A DNA stretch of 64,000 nucleotides from Cellvibrio sp. KY-GH-1 (GCF_008806975.1 NZ_CP031728.1:5063501-5127500), one strand, 5' to 3'. Counted from the stretch's first letter, positions 55,710 through 64,000 are shown. A program made the numbers and translations. Notes: generated by a model not told the origin, from the sequence alone.

Positions 55710-56291
55710 ATGGCGAATAGTCATAAAACGTCCGCTTTTACTCTTATTTTACTTAGTCAGTGCGCAATATTATTTTTGGGGCTGGTGCTGACCTACTGGC
55801 TAAGTCCAATACACTCAGAGCCCACATTGGACGAATCAATTGCTATCGGCTATGGAGTTGTTCTGGCGATTGTAACCCTGATCATTTTTGTTGCTGTGTA
55901 TCGATTAGGCGGAAACTTTTCCGCTCAGTTACTCATTGATATTCGTCGGGTGACCGGCCTCTTTATTGGTTACTCGTGGTGGCAACTTTTGGTCGTGTCT
56001 TGCCTGGCCGGTGTTGGGGAGGAATTACTTTTTCGGGCATTTCTACAAGGTTGGTTGACGAACTACTGGGGTGTTGGTTGGGCAATTCTAGTCGCATCCA
56101 TTGTGTTTGGTGTTTTGCACTATCTGTCTTTTGCTTACTTCGTCAGTGCATTTCTAATGAGCATTGCGTTCGGATTGGGGTATTACCTGTCAGGTAGCTT
56201 GTTGATGGTTATAGTCTGGCATGGTTTTTACGATTTAATTGCGTTGGTTGTGATGGTTAAGTATCCTTCCTTGATAAGTGCAAATAAGTAG
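55710..56291 (+). CDS. CPBP-family intramembrane metalloprotease
   Basis: 193 residues with about five or six hydrophobic helices. The CPBP (Rce1-like/abortive infection) motifs are visible: GVGEELLFRAFLQGWL (Glu-Glu-x3-Arg), the histidine in IVFGVLHYLSFAYF, and the last motif IVWHGFYDL. Protease or prenyl-protein-processing activity is known for some members; bacterial members often protect against peptides. No peptide gene is seen near it. Confidence 0.87.
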   Translation: MANSHKTSAFTLILLSQCAILFLGLVLTYWLSPIHSEPTLDESIAIGYGVVLAIVTLIIFVAVYRLGGNFSAQLLIDIRRVTGLFIGYSWWQLLVVSCLAGVGEELLFRAFLQGWLTNYWGVGWAILVASIVFGVLHYLSFAYFVSAFLMSIAFGLGYYLSGSLLMVIVWHGFYDLIALVVMVKYPSLISANK

Positions 56292-56334
56292 TGGTTGAGT
56301 GAAGTCTAATGTAAATCAATGAAGGAAATCATAA

Positions 56335-56853
56335 ATGTTGCGAAGTATTGTTTTGTTAGTGGTTGGTGCTTTATTAGCTTTTAATGTTCATGCAAAAGAT
56401 GTGGATTCCGATAAGGCTTCAAAAGAGTCCATTGAAAAGCTTCTGGTTATCACAGATGCAGGTAAAATGGTTGACTCCATGTATGCCCAAATAGAAGTGG
56501 TGTTTTCAAACATGGCGACTCAGTTGGGAGTTACCGAAAAAGATAAGCCCACTTTCGACAAATATATGAAAAAGCTAATGCAATTAATGTCGACCGAAAT
56601 GTCGTGGGAGAAAATGAAGGCGCCTACAATAGAAATCTATGCCAAACATTTCACTGAAAGTGAAATTCAGGGATTGATTACATTTTATAATTCCGAGGTG
56701 GGACGCTCTACTATCAAAAAAATGCCTCTGGTTATGCAGGATTCTATGTTGCTGGGGCAGCAAATGATGCAAAGTGTATTTCCAAAAATAAAAGAGCTTT
56801 CAGATGAGTTGGGTGCGGAGATAAAAGCCTCTAGGGAGAAAAATAAGAAATAA
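56335..56853 (+). CDS. DUF2059 secreted protein
   Basis: 172 residues with a signal peptide (LRSIVLLVVGALLAFNVHA/KD). DUF2059 pattern: ESIEKLLVITDAGKMVDSMY, then YAKHFTESEIQGLITFYNSE and VGRSTIKKMPLVMQDSM. Helical periplasmic protein of unknown function. Follows the CPBP gene after 43 bases and ends at a bidirectional terminator. Confidence 0.87.
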   Translation: MLRSIVLLVVGALLAFNVHAKDVDSDKASKESIEKLLVITDAGKMVDSMYAQIEVVFSNMATQLGVTEKDKPTFDKYMKKLMQLMSTEMSWEKMKAPTIEIYAKHFTESEIQGLITFYNSEVGRSTIKKMPLVMQDSMLLGQQMMQSVFPKIKELSDELGAEIKASREKNKK

Positions 56854-56867
56854 TTTTCTGGAGAAGA

Positions 56868-56895
56868 AAAAAGCCGCAACTTAGTGCGGCTTTTT
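56868..56895. terminator. Bidirectional terminator
   Basis: AAAAAGCCGCA (56868-56878) pairs with TGCGGCTTTTT (56885-56895), six-base loop. T runs follow on both strands, so it ends both the DUF2059 gene and the convergent PEP-CTERM gene. Confidence 0.9.
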
Positions 56896-56901
56896 AGCTT
56901 T

Positions 56902-57450
56902 TTATGCGGGTATCATTTTTCGGCGTGTTAAGTTTAATCCAATTATTCCCAAGCCCAATAAGATCAGTGAGGATGGCTCAGGTACCCGGGAAACAGCGGT
57001 GCGCACGTACCAGGTGTCGTACACATCTTCCAATGAACCAATATCAAAACCATTCGTAATATTTCCATTCGCAGCATCGCTTAAATCGATGTGATTAAAG
57101 TTGCTCCAGTATTCAGCGGCAAAACGATAAACTGAGTGATCGCTAAAACCCGATTCAGGGATTACGCTGGCGCTGCCAATAATGAAATCTGTCCAGTCCG
57201 GGCGCAGTGCCCATTCCTCGGCGGTTGCATAACGCCAGCCTTCGCTCGCTCGATATTCCGGCGCTTCAATATTGCCAGGCCCCCATTCGCCAGTAGCTAT
57301 AGGACCTGCATAAACCCAATCCAGGCCGTTGAAGTTGAGCAGGATGTTTTCGTCAGGAATAATTGTTGATGCGTCGATAATTACTGCCTGGCTATTCAGG
57401 CTAACGAGTGTGCCAACGCTGAGTGCGATGGTTGCAATTAATTTTTTCAT
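56902..57450 (-). CDS. PEP-CTERM sorting-domain protein
   Basis: 182 residues from the ATG at 57450, chosen because GGAG precedes it; an ATG four codons upstream contains that site. Signal peptide (LIATIALSVGTLVSLNSQA), a middle domain rich in Trp, Tyr and acidic residues (YRASEGWRYATAEEWALRPD), and a C-terminal tail RVPEPSSLILLGLGIIG plus LTRRK: the PEP motif, membrane helix and basic end of exosortase substrates. No exosortase gene is in the window. The protein would be sorted to the surface or matrix if the genome has that system. Confidence 0.88.
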   Translation of the reverse strand: MKKLIATIALSVGTLVSLNSQAVIIDASTIIPDENILLNFNGLDWVYAGPIATGEWGPGNIEAPEYRASEGWRYATAEEWALRPDWTDFIIGSASVIPESGFSDHSVYRFAAEYWSNFNHIDLSDAANGNITNGFDIGSLEDVYDTWYVRTAVSRVPEPSSLILLGLGIIGLNLTRRKMIPA

Positions 57451-57494
57451 AGAGTGCTCCATAAATTTTTCCTACCGTGTCTGAATTATTTTGT

Positions 57495-57517
57495 GAGCCG
57501 CTATTTTTTAGCGGCTC
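57495..57517 (-). terminator. Hairpin after the GH81 gene
   Basis: GAGCCGCT and AGCGGCTC form a perfect 8-bp stem with a seven-base loop, 28 bases after the GH81 stop on the minus strand. The T run on that strand is weak. Confidence 0.55.
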
Positions 57518-57545
57518 TTTGTAAGCGGGTTGATGTAAGTGCTAG

Positions 57546-60500
57546 TTACAGTTTGGTAATGCGGAACCAGTTAATGTTCCATCCACCTTGCTGAGCGTAA
57601 ATGCCTACATTAAATGTACCTGCGCTGAGCGTGACCGTGTGGCTTACGGTGGTCCAGTTTTGCCAATCGCCGGTTGCAGGAATGGTGACATTACCCAGCA
57701 AAATAGAACCGCCATTTAAATCCAGGGATAGCATTGAGCCGGTCGGGCTGGCTACACGGTATTCAACCAAATAGGTGCCGCTGGCCGGGAAATTGATGTT
57801 GGTGAATGCCATCCAATCGCCCGCATCTATCCAGCCAACGTCTTGTCCGCCGCCAATATCCTGTGTTGTCTCGGTTTGAACTCCGGCCATAAATGCGTAG
57901 GATTCAGCTTCAATTTTTTGACTGAATGCTGTTCCAGAACTGGTGCTGGATGAGCTGGCATTGGTTGAGCTAATTGCAACACTGCTGGCAGCCGAACTTG
58001 ATGAAGCGGTTGATCCACTCATTGCAAATTCAACCCAGGGAGTGTCCATGGCGCCAATGGTTTGTGCGATGGTAAAGAAGTAACGCACAATCGCCCCTGC
58101 AGGAATACCGGTTAATTCATAACTGTTGGAATTATCTGCATTGTGTGCCATACGAATATTTTGTTGGCCGCCGCCATTCACAGTGAAGTGAATATCAGCC
58201 CAGGCAGCATTGTTTGCAAAAAACGTCACTGTGTTTCCGTTTGCAATGCTGTGACCATAATTTTCGTTAGCAACAGATGAGCTAGATTTTGAGCTACTCA
58301 TAATTGATGAGCTACTCACAGCAATGCTGGAAGCCATTGAACTGGTTGCAGCAGAACTAGTGGATTTTGATGATCCAACACTGCTCTTGCTCGATGAACT
58401 CAAGCTGGTGGCGACGCTGGAATTACTGGAAGGCGTACAGCTGGTATTGGTCGGCAATGCGTCCGGTGTTTCCCCTGTGCGTTTAATACGGAAGCTGTTG
58501 GCAGGAACATTCAGCGTCATGCCATCAGAAAACAAAACATATTGTGCGCTGCAACCAAAGTTGTAGGCGATGTAAGTCATGCTGCCATTTTTATTAAACG
58601 CAACGGCCGTTGGGCTGCTTGCAGTTAAAGCGCCGGTACCCGTGGAGAGTTGGCCTAATTGTTTTAAGGTATAAATCCACTGATAGGTGTGCGCTTTGGT
58701 TTCACCCGCCTCCGGAACATAATTAAATCCGTAACCGAGTAAATCGTCGACGGCCGCTTGACCATCGCTCATCGCCCAAATATTCCACCAGACATCGCGC
58801 CATTGATCGTTGGGCAAGCCGGATGGTTTTCCATTGCTGGATTGGGTCATACCCAGATCAACATACTTGTCGAGATAATCTGCATGTTGACCGATATGAA
58901 ACACTAATGGACTCAACGGAAGGCCCTGAATTCCTAAAATATGCGCGTAGGCACCACTGAACCAGGTGGAGAAAACATGGCCGTTGCCCCAAATAATGGA
59001 TGTGGTCATTTTTGGATAAGCCGCATCAAAGTTGTCGTAATCGCCGGTTAAACCACGGAAACGGTCGATGTTATTCCAGTACTCCCAATAAGCGGCAGTA
59101 GATGAGGCATGTAAATAAATGCCGCGATCAGTAATGGCTTTATTACGCGTGATTTGTCCGTACAAAATCATTGCGCCGTAAGCGTTGGCGGCTTCAGATG
59201 TGGATTCGTTATTGTTGCCCAACACAAAATTTGCATGGCCGGACGCCCAGGAAAAACCATTGGCGGGATCAAAATTGCGCAGGTAGGGGAACATGGCGTC
59301 GTCACGCGCAGCGGCGTAATCGCGAATTAATAATTCCACCATAGGGCCGTAGTTAGCAGTGTTACACCAGGTTGCATCTACGCGGCAAATTTCTGCGGCA
59401 GCGCGGACAAAGTAGCCGTAGTGGAAATGGTGGTCGTTTAATTGTTGTTGAGCACCAAATGATTCGTCGTAACCGAGTAAGGTATTCCAGTTGCTGTCGT
59501 AGGAAAAATATTTGGTAGTGTCTAATCCGCCATTGGTATTTGCGCGAAACCAATCCTGCAGTTCGGCTTTGAGCCAATTAATTAATTGATCGGCTTCTGC
59601 GGTCATACCAATTGAGCGGGCGATAGCGGCCAGCTCGGCAACCTTGCCATAATTTTTTCCCGCCCAGTAGGTATCAGTTGCACTGTTCCAGCTTGCTGCA
59701 CCTTGATTAACAAATTCAGTCACCAGTGTTTTTAACTGATTGTTATCGTAGTCGCCGATATTTTCCGGCAAATAAGGCAATACACCCACAAACGGAAGCG
59801 TGTAGCTGTAATTTTTCGTAGCTGCAAATTTGGTAATGCCGCGCGCGCTGCGAACTTTATAGCCACTGGTTGCCTGGGTGGAATTTTTCCATGCCATGGG
59901 CAGCATCCCGGCCATGGTATTTACAGCAACATTGTTAAAAAAGTACTGATGAGTCACAGTGACTTTATTATTGCTGCGGTTCACGCTGTAGTTGATGGTG
60001 ACCTTATCCACTGGCTGAGTCGCGTATTGGATAAAATCCTGAATCATTGCAGTTGATGGTGTCGTCGCTGTGGGTAAGAGTGTGACGGTTACGCGTTTAC
60101 TGCTATTGGTAATGCCGACCGTGTTGGTATTGGCATTATTAAAGGTGGTGGCGTCATGACCGGTCACCAAAAAGTAATTGCCGTTGCCGGCAACGTTGGT
60201 CCACACGCCGAGCGTATTTCCTTGTTGATAGAAAACTCCTTTTTCCCCGCTGTCAGCGGCTTTGGTACGCAATTGCAAATTGCCTTTTAATACCGTGAAG
60301 TAGGCGTACGCAGAGCCGTGTACAAAAGTGGCTTCCATTACCGGTGTGCTGCCACTGTTCCATTGCACGGTTACTGAGCCATCGCTGTAATCTTTTAAAT
60401 AGGCTTCAAGGTTGTTGTAGTCGCTATTGCCAATTGCAATTCCATCGAAAACTTCATTAAAGGGATCCGGAATGGAATATTGTGTCGCCGTCGGCCCGGT

Positions 60501-60905
60501 GCGCAAACCGCCGGGAATGCCCAAAATGCGTACGCCGCGGTCGGTAATTCGCGCAGTCATAGGGTCGGGGGTGATGTAGCCGGCTCCGTTAGGATCACCG
60601 ACTTTCATTTCACCCATAAAGGAAATTGATCCCCACCAGCGATGAGTCATGGTGGGTTTGCTGCTAGCCGGCGCGACTTTTTGTGGGAAGATTGGCGTAG
60701 GTGCGCCTATGGGGCTGCAGCTGCTAACCCCGGGCTTTACTATGCCGGCGTTGTAAATCCAGTTGCCGTGATCGACGGCGCATTTGTAACCAGCGGGGTT
60801 GGGGCTATCGCTGATATTGCCCGCACCATAATTTGTTATTGCGGCCGAACAGGCAGGTGCGAGCGCAACTACCCCTAGCAATAGGGCATGTCGTAGTAAT
60901 TTCAT
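57546..60905 (-). CDS. Secreted GH81 endo-beta-1,3-glucanase with CBM56-like and CBM6 domains
   Basis: 1119 residues. Signal peptide about 1-22 (MKLLRHALLLGVVALAPAC; a lipobox is possible but not canonical). GH81 domain about 45-800, with DDHHFHYGYFVRAAAE and the catalytic Glu region NNNESTSEAANAYGAMILYG. A poly-Ser linker (about 822-882) leads to a CBM56-like domain (GNTVTFFANNAAWADIHFTV, about 885-960), a second Ser linker, and a CBM6 (KIEAESYAFMAGVQTE, DVGWIDAGDWMAF, WNINWFRITKL, about 997-1119). It hydrolyses laminarin-type or yeast/fungal beta-1,3-glucan outside the cell. Single gene. Linkers and modules are typical of Cellvibrio and Saccharophagus. Confidence 0.92.
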   Translation of the reverse strand: MKLLRHALLLGVVALAPACSAAITNYGAGNISDSPNPAGYKCAVDHGNWIYNAGIVKPGVSSCSPIGAPTPIFPQKVAPASSKPTMTHRWWGSISFMGEMKVGDPNGAGYITPDPMTARITDRGVRILGIPGGLRTGPTATQYSIPDPFNEVFDGIAIGNSDYNNLEAYLKDYSDGSVTVQWNSGSTPVMEATFVHGSAYAYFTVLKGNLQLRTKAADSGEKGVFYQQGNTLGVWTNVAGNGNYFLVTGHDATTFNNANTNTVGITNSSKRVTVTLLPTATTPSTAMIQDFIQYATQPVDKVTINYSVNRSNNKVTVTHQYFFNNVAVNTMAGMLPMAWKNSTQATSGYKVRSARGITKFAATKNYSYTLPFVGVLPYLPENIGDYDNNQLKTLVTEFVNQGAASWNSATDTYWAGKNYGKVAELAAIARSIGMTAEADQLINWLKAELQDWFRANTNGGLDTTKYFSYDSNWNTLLGYDESFGAQQQLNDHHFHYGYFVRAAAEICRVDATWCNTANYGPMVELLIRDYAAARDDAMFPYLRNFDPANGFSWASGHANFVLGNNNESTSEAANAYGAMILYGQITRNKAITDRGIYLHASSTAAYWEYWNNIDRFRGLTGDYDNFDAAYPKMTTSIIWGNGHVFSTWFSGAYAHILGIQGLPLSPLVFHIGQHADYLDKYVDLGMTQSSNGKPSGLPNDQWRDVWWNIWAMSDGQAAVDDLLGYGFNYVPEAGETKAHTYQWIYTLKQLGQLSTGTGALTASSPTAVAFNKNGSMTYIAYNFGCSAQYVLFSDGMTLNVPANSFRIKRTGETPDALPTNTSCTPSSNSSVATSLSSSSKSSVGSSKSTSSAATSSMASSIAVSSSSIMSSSKSSSSVANENYGHSIANGNTVTFFANNAAWADIHFTVNGGGQQNIRMAHNADNSNSYELTGIPAGAIVRYFFTIAQTIGAMDTPWVEFAMSGSTASSSSAASSVAISSTNASSSSTSSGTAFSQKIEAESYAFMAGVQTETTQDIGGGQDVGWIDAGDWMAFTNINFPASGTYLVEYRVASPTGSMLSLDLNGGSILLGNVTIPATGDWQNWTTVSHTVTLSAGTFNVGIYAQQGGWNINWFRITKL

Positions 60906-61179
60906 GGAAGCGTCCTTTTATTATTGAGTAGATGGGTTGTTGGATCTGGCGTTTTGAGGCTGGGTCCTGGAAACCGGCCTCTTGATTGAGCGTTATTGTT
61001 AGTAGTGGTTGTGCAAGTCACACAAACCCTGAGCAGACTAAGGTGCCCGGTAGATTAAATCGTCCCAAGTTGAAAGTAATTTCAAGGTGGGAGGGTTCAC
61101 TTTGCTGCTGGCAAAGCGGGAATCGAGTATAAATAGCACCGGTTTTTGGCCAAATCGCAATGTCTTTGGAGGAAAAGCA

Positions 61180-61728
61180 ATGGGAAAGCAGTACACGGAA
61201 ATCACCGAACCGCTTAAAGAGTTTATAGCGCGTCAGAAAATCTTCTTTGTCGGCACGGCGACTGATTCCAGTCGAGTCAATATATCGCCTAAAGGTATGG
61301 ATTCACTGCGAGTTTTGGATGCGAATCGCGTGATCTGGTTGAACGTGACCGGCAGTGGCAACGAAACGGCAGCGCACTTGCAAACGCATCCGCGTATGAC
61401 GGTCATGTTTGCCGCCTTCGAGGGCGCCCCCATGATCTTGCGTTTATACGGTAGCGCCAAAGCCATTCATCAGAGTGATGTGCAGTGGAGAGAGTTGTAT
61501 GGAAATTTCCCGCCGAACCCGGGGGCGCGGCAAATTTTCGAGTTGCAGGTGGACCTGGTACAAACCTCCTGTGGCATGGCGGTTCCCTTCTTTGATTATG
61601 TGGAAGAGCGCGAACAATTAAATCAGTGGGCCGTCAAGAAGGGCGATGAAGGGATCCGCGAGTATTGGCGTGATAGAAATCAGGTAAGTCTGGATGGCGT
61701 ATCGACGGGAATGGCGGATAAGCTTTAA
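61180..61728 (+). CDS. Pyridoxamine-5'-phosphate-oxidase-fold flavin protein
   Basis: 182 residues from the ATG at 61180, with GGAGG at 61168-61172; a longer in-frame start at 61087 has no such site. PPOX-like split-barrel features: IARQKIFFVGTATDSSRVNI, SPKGMDSLRV, VIWLNVTGSGNETAAHLQTH and MTVMFAAFEGAPMILRLYG. The family binds FMN or F420 and includes oxidoreductases and stress proteins; true PdxH is longer and differs at the C-terminus. Exact role unknown. Confidence 0.85.
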   Translation: MGKQYTEITEPLKEFIARQKIFFVGTATDSSRVNISPKGMDSLRVLDANRVIWLNVTGSGNETAAHLQTHPRMTVMFAAFEGAPMILRLYGSAKAIHQSDVQWRELYGNFPPNPGARQIFELQVDLVQTSCGMAVPFFDYVEEREQLNQWAVKKGDEGIREYWRDRNQVSLDGVSTGMADKL

Positions 61729-61745
61729 TCAATTCTGAGTGGTCG

Positions 61746-61778
61746 CATGCATCTATTCAATAACATGCATCTATTCAA
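61746..61778. repeat. Short tandem repeat
   Basis: CATGCATCTATTCAA occurs at 61746-61760 and again at 61764-61778 (18-base period), in the gap before the bidirectional terminator. Probably a local replication slip. Confidence 0.8.
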
Positions 61779-61812
61779 AAAAAAGGGCCGCTAAATGCGG
61801 CCCTTGTTTTTG
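61777..61812. terminator. Bidirectional terminator
   Basis: AAGGGCCGC (61783-61791) pairs with GCGGCCCTT (61797-61805), five-base loop, with T runs on both strands. Serves the PPOX-like gene and the convergent lpxO gene. Confidence 0.9.
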
Positions 61813-61827
61813 TGTGTTACCGAACGC

Positions 61828-62727
61828 TTAAAAGAAAATCCAATAAATCAACGCGATGTACAAGCCGTACTGCAATACATAATAAAGCGGCTTGTTAAAG
61901 GCTTTGATTTTCTTACCCAGAATGCGGATTTGATACAGGTAAGCAAACGCGCGATTTAAAAATCCGACTTTATCGCCCTTCACATTTTTGGTGGCCGCAC
62001 CGGCTACTACCAGACGCGAGAACCCTTCGTTAATCCAATCTACCCATTTGAAATCCACCGGACGCTTAACATCCAAGAAGAGGATGATGCGATTGTGATC
62101 CGTTTTGTTTTCCGCATGATGAATAAAGGTTTCATCAAACATCACCGCTTCACCATCGCGCCAGGAGTATTTCTGACCGTCTACCGAGATATAGCAATCA
62201 TCGGAGTTGGGAGTGATTAGCCCCAGGTGGTAGCGCAGCGAACCCGCGTAAGGGTCGCGGTGTTTACCCAAGCGGGCACCGGGTGGCAGCATGGTAAACA
62301 TTGCGCCTTTTACATTAGGCAAGCTGTTAATCAACTCGACGGTCTTGGGGCAGAGTTGCTCCGCTGACTTCAAATTGGCGCCGTACCATTTCAGGTAAAA
62401 GCGTTTCCAACCGGTGCGGAAGAAGGAGTTAAAGCCCAAGTCATCCAGGTCGGCCGACGCTTTGATGTGTGCTTCCTTGTTCAGATTGACTGCTTCATCG
62501 CGAATTACTTCCCAGTTGTCTTGCAGTATTTTCAGTTCGGGAAACTTGTCTACATCGATATAGGCCGACTGGGTGTCTTTGGAGAAGAAATAAAACAGGC
62601 AGTTGATCGGCGCCAGAAAGTTGGAGTGGTCGGTCAGCTTGCGGGTGAACTTATCATGTTGGACAACTCCCCGGTTCTGCACATACAGGGCGGCGAGGAC
62701 AAACACGGCGAGAACGATTAATCCCAT
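61828..62727 (-). CDS. lpxO: LpxO-like Fe(II)/2-oxoglutarate-dependent hydroxylase
   Basis: 299 residues. N-terminal membrane helix (GLIVLAVFVLAALYV), an aspartyl/asparaginyl beta-hydroxylase domain with iron ligands in RLGKHRDPYAGSLRYHLGL and ETFIHHAENKTDHNRIILFL, and a C-terminal hydrophobic helix (YYVLQYGLYIALIYWIFF). LpxO adds a 2-hydroxyl to the secondary acyl chain of lipid A at the inner membrane. The layout (anchor, oxygenase, second anchor) fits LpxO; related hydroxylases with other targets cannot be excluded. Single gene with a 10-bp inverted repeat upstream. Confidence 0.87.
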   Translation of the reverse strand: MGLIVLAVFVLAALYVQNRGVVQHDKFTRKLTDHSNFLAPINCLFYFFSKDTQSAYIDVDKFPELKILQDNWEVIRDEAVNLNKEAHIKASADLDDLGFNSFFRTGWKRFYLKWYGANLKSAEQLCPKTVELINSLPNVKGAMFTMLPPGARLGKHRDPYAGSLRYHLGLITPNSDDCYISVDGQKYSWRDGEAVMFDETFIHHAENKTDHNRIILFLDVKRPVDFKWVDWINEGFSRLVVAGAATKNVKGDKVGFLNRAFAYLYQIRILGKKIKAFNKPLYYVLQYGLYIALIYWIFF

Positions 62728-62784
62728 AGGTAAAACTCCCGGTGGTCTTGGACAAGCCGGAACAATACCGATTGGTATGTAAAA

Positions 62785-62824
62785 TTACAAGCTGATTAAT
62801 GTCACCTTTTGTAGCAGCTTGTAA
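62785..62824. promoter_or_regulatory. 10-bp inverted repeat upstream of lpxO
   Basis: TTACAAGCTG (62785-62794) and CAGCTTGTAA (62815-62824) are perfect inverted copies separated by 20 bases, about 60-100 bases upstream of the lpxO ATG. A further pair TGTCACCT/AGGTGACA overlaps (62800-62807, 62854-62861). Candidate operator or leader structure. Confidence 0.4.
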
Positions 62825-62949
62825 CAATGTATAGCGAATTCGAATGTATATTTAGGTGACAAGTAACATTTTTGACAATAACTTATAAGAATTTCCTCAA
62901 TAAATTTAATGTCTTTGGGTTATGTGTGGTTCAGCCCATACCGATCTGT

Positions 62950-63861
62950 CTATACTTTGCTCAGGCATTTGAGTGCCGCAGCGGCGGCCGATGTGCGGTT
63001 CTCTACCCCTAACTTTTTGAATATTTGCTCCAGATGCTTGTTAACCGTTCGCGGGCTCATTTCCAGAATCTGGCCAATTTCGCGGTTGGTTTTGCCATTG
63101 GCAATCCACAGTAATACGTCTGCTTCGCGGCCGGTAACCGCAAACTGCTGTTTCAACGCCTGGGTGTCCTGCTCGGGCTCATGGCCTTTATTGAGCCGAA
63201 GCAAGTATTCCTTGCCATCCATTAAGCTGAGAATTTCCAGAGTGAAGGTCTGCAATAGGCCGGTGAGCGTTAGTTGGCGACCAGCGTCCGGTTTATGGCT
63301 GAGCCAATCGCGCAGTTGGTTGCTGGTAGTGTTCAGCAATTGCGTGGATTCGCTAATTGCGCCACCCGTTTTTAGTAATTCATAAACTTGGGGTGTGGCC
63401 CACAATAATTGGCCGCTGGTATCCAGCGTTAATAAATATTGGCCGGCGGAATCCAGTGCGGCGCGCGCACTTTGGGTGATACGAGCATTCGCCAGATGAA
63501 CGCGCATACGCGCAACTAATTCATCGGCTTTAATGGGTTTGGTTATGTAATCAACGCCACCGGCGCCCAGCCCCATCACAATGTGTTCGGTATCGCTCAG
63601 GCCGGTCATAAAAATAATAGGCACATCGGCAAGTTGAGGGTTTTGTTTCAAACGTTTACAGGTTTCAAAGCCATCCATATTGGGCATGATGGCATCCAGC
63701 AAAATAATATCGGGGCGAATATTCTGAGTGATGGTAAGGGCTTGGCTGCCTTCCAGTGCCACTAGCACGGTAAATTTTGCGTCCTCCAACACATCATTCA
63801 GCATGTGGATGCTGTCGAGCGAGTCATCGACAACCAACACAACATTACTGCTACTCATCAT
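62950..63861 (-). CDS. Response regulator: REC - PAS-like - LuxR HTH
   Basis: 303 residues from the ATG at 63861, chosen because GGAG lies six bases upstream; an ATG seven codons earlier (63882) precedes that site. Receiver with Asp in ILLDAIMPNMDGFETC and Lys in YITKPIKADEL, a middle region of about 110 residues with PAS-like features (DSAGQYLLTLDTSGQLLWAT), and a C-terminal LuxR helix-turn-helix (FAVTGREADVLLWIANGKTN, EIGQILEMSPRTVNKHLEQI). Transcription factor probably phosphorylated by the kinase whose tail lies directly upstream (24-base gap, same strand). Confidence 0.9.
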   Translation of the reverse strand: MMSSSNVVLVVDDSLDSIHMLNDVLEDAKFTVLVALEGSQALTITQNIRPDIILLDAIMPNMDGFETCKRLKQNPQLADVPIIFMTGLSDTEHIVMGLGAGGVDYITKPIKADELVARMRVHLANARITQSARAALDSAGQYLLTLDTSGQLLWATPQVYELLKTGGAISESTQLLNTTSNQLRDWLSHKPDAGRQLTLTGLLQTFTLEILSLMDGKEYLLRLNKGHEPEQDTQALKQQFAVTGREADVLLWIANGKTNREIGQILEMSPRTVNKHLEQIFKKLGVENRTSAAAAALKCLSKV

Positions 63862-63885
63862 AATCGTCTCCGGAAATTCCAATGG

Positions 63886-64000
63886 TCAATAAGGCTCAGT
63901 GGCGGCGCTGTAGTTATCAATCAATTCGAGCAATTTTTCGAATTGAAAATTAGCGCTGTAGCTGGCGAGTTGTTGTAATAGTTCGGTAGCGGCAGCAGGG
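63886..64000 (-). CDS. C-terminal tail of a sensor protein (5' part outside window)
   Basis: An open frame runs leftward from the window edge and stops at 63888-63886; the visible 37 residues include LLQQLASYSANFQFEKLLEL and end IDNYSAATEPY. A C-terminus of this kind (a short helical end of a receiver/Hpt-bearing hybrid kinase) and the position just before a response regulator make a hybrid histidine kinase likely, but the diagnostic domains are outside the window. Confidence 0.55.
   Translation of the reverse strand, partial: PAAATELLQQLASYSANFQFEKLLELIDNYSAATEPY

Noticed and set aside
58324..58566. Leu/Glu-rich plus-strand frame in the GH81 gene
   Set aside because: It is the reverse complement of the poly-Ser linker.
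1..64000. tRNA, rRNA, CRISPR, prophage, insertion sequence or defence island
   Set aside because: No direct-repeat spacer array, cloverleaf, transposase, integrase or recognisable defence gene was seen while reading the window. The CPBP protein alone is not evidence for defence.

Overview
The window looks like chromosomal DNA of a polysaccharide-degrading gammaproteobacterium of the Cellvibrio / Saccharophagus type. The evidence is a three-domain chitin-active LPMO (AA10-CBM5-CBM73 layout) and a GH81 beta-1,3-glucanase, both with poly-serine linkers, together with many c-di-GMP and two-component proteins and a Che operon. No rRNA, tRNA, CRISPR array, transposase, integrase or phage gene was seen, so this reads as ordinary chromosome with a few accessory blocks.

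Layout. 1-2.3 kb: the start of a membrane acyltransferase, a divergent LysR regulator and a Sel1-repeat protein. 2.6-6.9 kb: leftward creB-creC-creD with a VanZ-like gene and a small membrane gene in the same operon. 7.0-12.4 kb: a class I amidotransferase, the chitin LPMO and ppc. 12.9-17.1 kb: a minor-pilin operon (pilE, fimT, pilV, pilW and an unusually long PilX-like protein) with no pilY1. 17.4-29.2 kb: a complete chemosensory operon (MCP, cheY, STAS, cheA, cheW, two sister MCPs, cheR, cheD, cheB, REC-EAL). 29.1-32.4 kb: a possible small ORF, a YaeR-type glyoxalase-fold protein, a polysaccharide-deacetylase-like protein whose catalytic motifs have all decayed, and a secreted protein. 32.6-39.8 kb: a YfiR-domain hybrid kinase, a TonB-dependent receptor, two short citrate-synthase-like proteins and an SDR, ending at a terminator.

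39.8-44.3 kb: a REC-REC-PAS-GGDEF-EAL protein and a ThDP-dependent acetolactate-synthase-like enzyme, both leftward. 44.6-52.5 kb: two nitrate-type ABC transport modules (nrtA-nrtB-nrtD and a second nrtA-nrtB without an ATPase), separated by a transglutaminase-like/TPR lipoprotein and a DUF3833 lipoprotein. 52.9-57.5 kb: DUF1080 protein, glutathione peroxidase, retropepsin-like protease, CPBP protease, DUF2059 protein and a PEP-CTERM protein. 57.5-60.9 kb: GH81-CBM56-CBM6. 61.2-64.0 kb: a flavin-binding PPOX-fold protein, an LpxO-like hydroxylase, and a LuxR-type response regulator behind the tail of a cut-off gene that is probably its kinase.

The most promising under-described unit is the 32.6-39.8 kb block: a sensor kinase, an outer-membrane receptor, two half-size citrate-synthase homologues (the second apparently lacking the usual catalytic residues) and a dehydrogenase. 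It could make or take up a small carboxylate-type metabolite or metallophore, but that is inference. Other points worth checking are the pseudo-deacetylase with its secreted neighbour, the 724-residue PilX-like pilin, the shared C-terminal tail of the two sister chemoreceptors, and a near-identical inverted pair of DnaA-box-like sites found twice.
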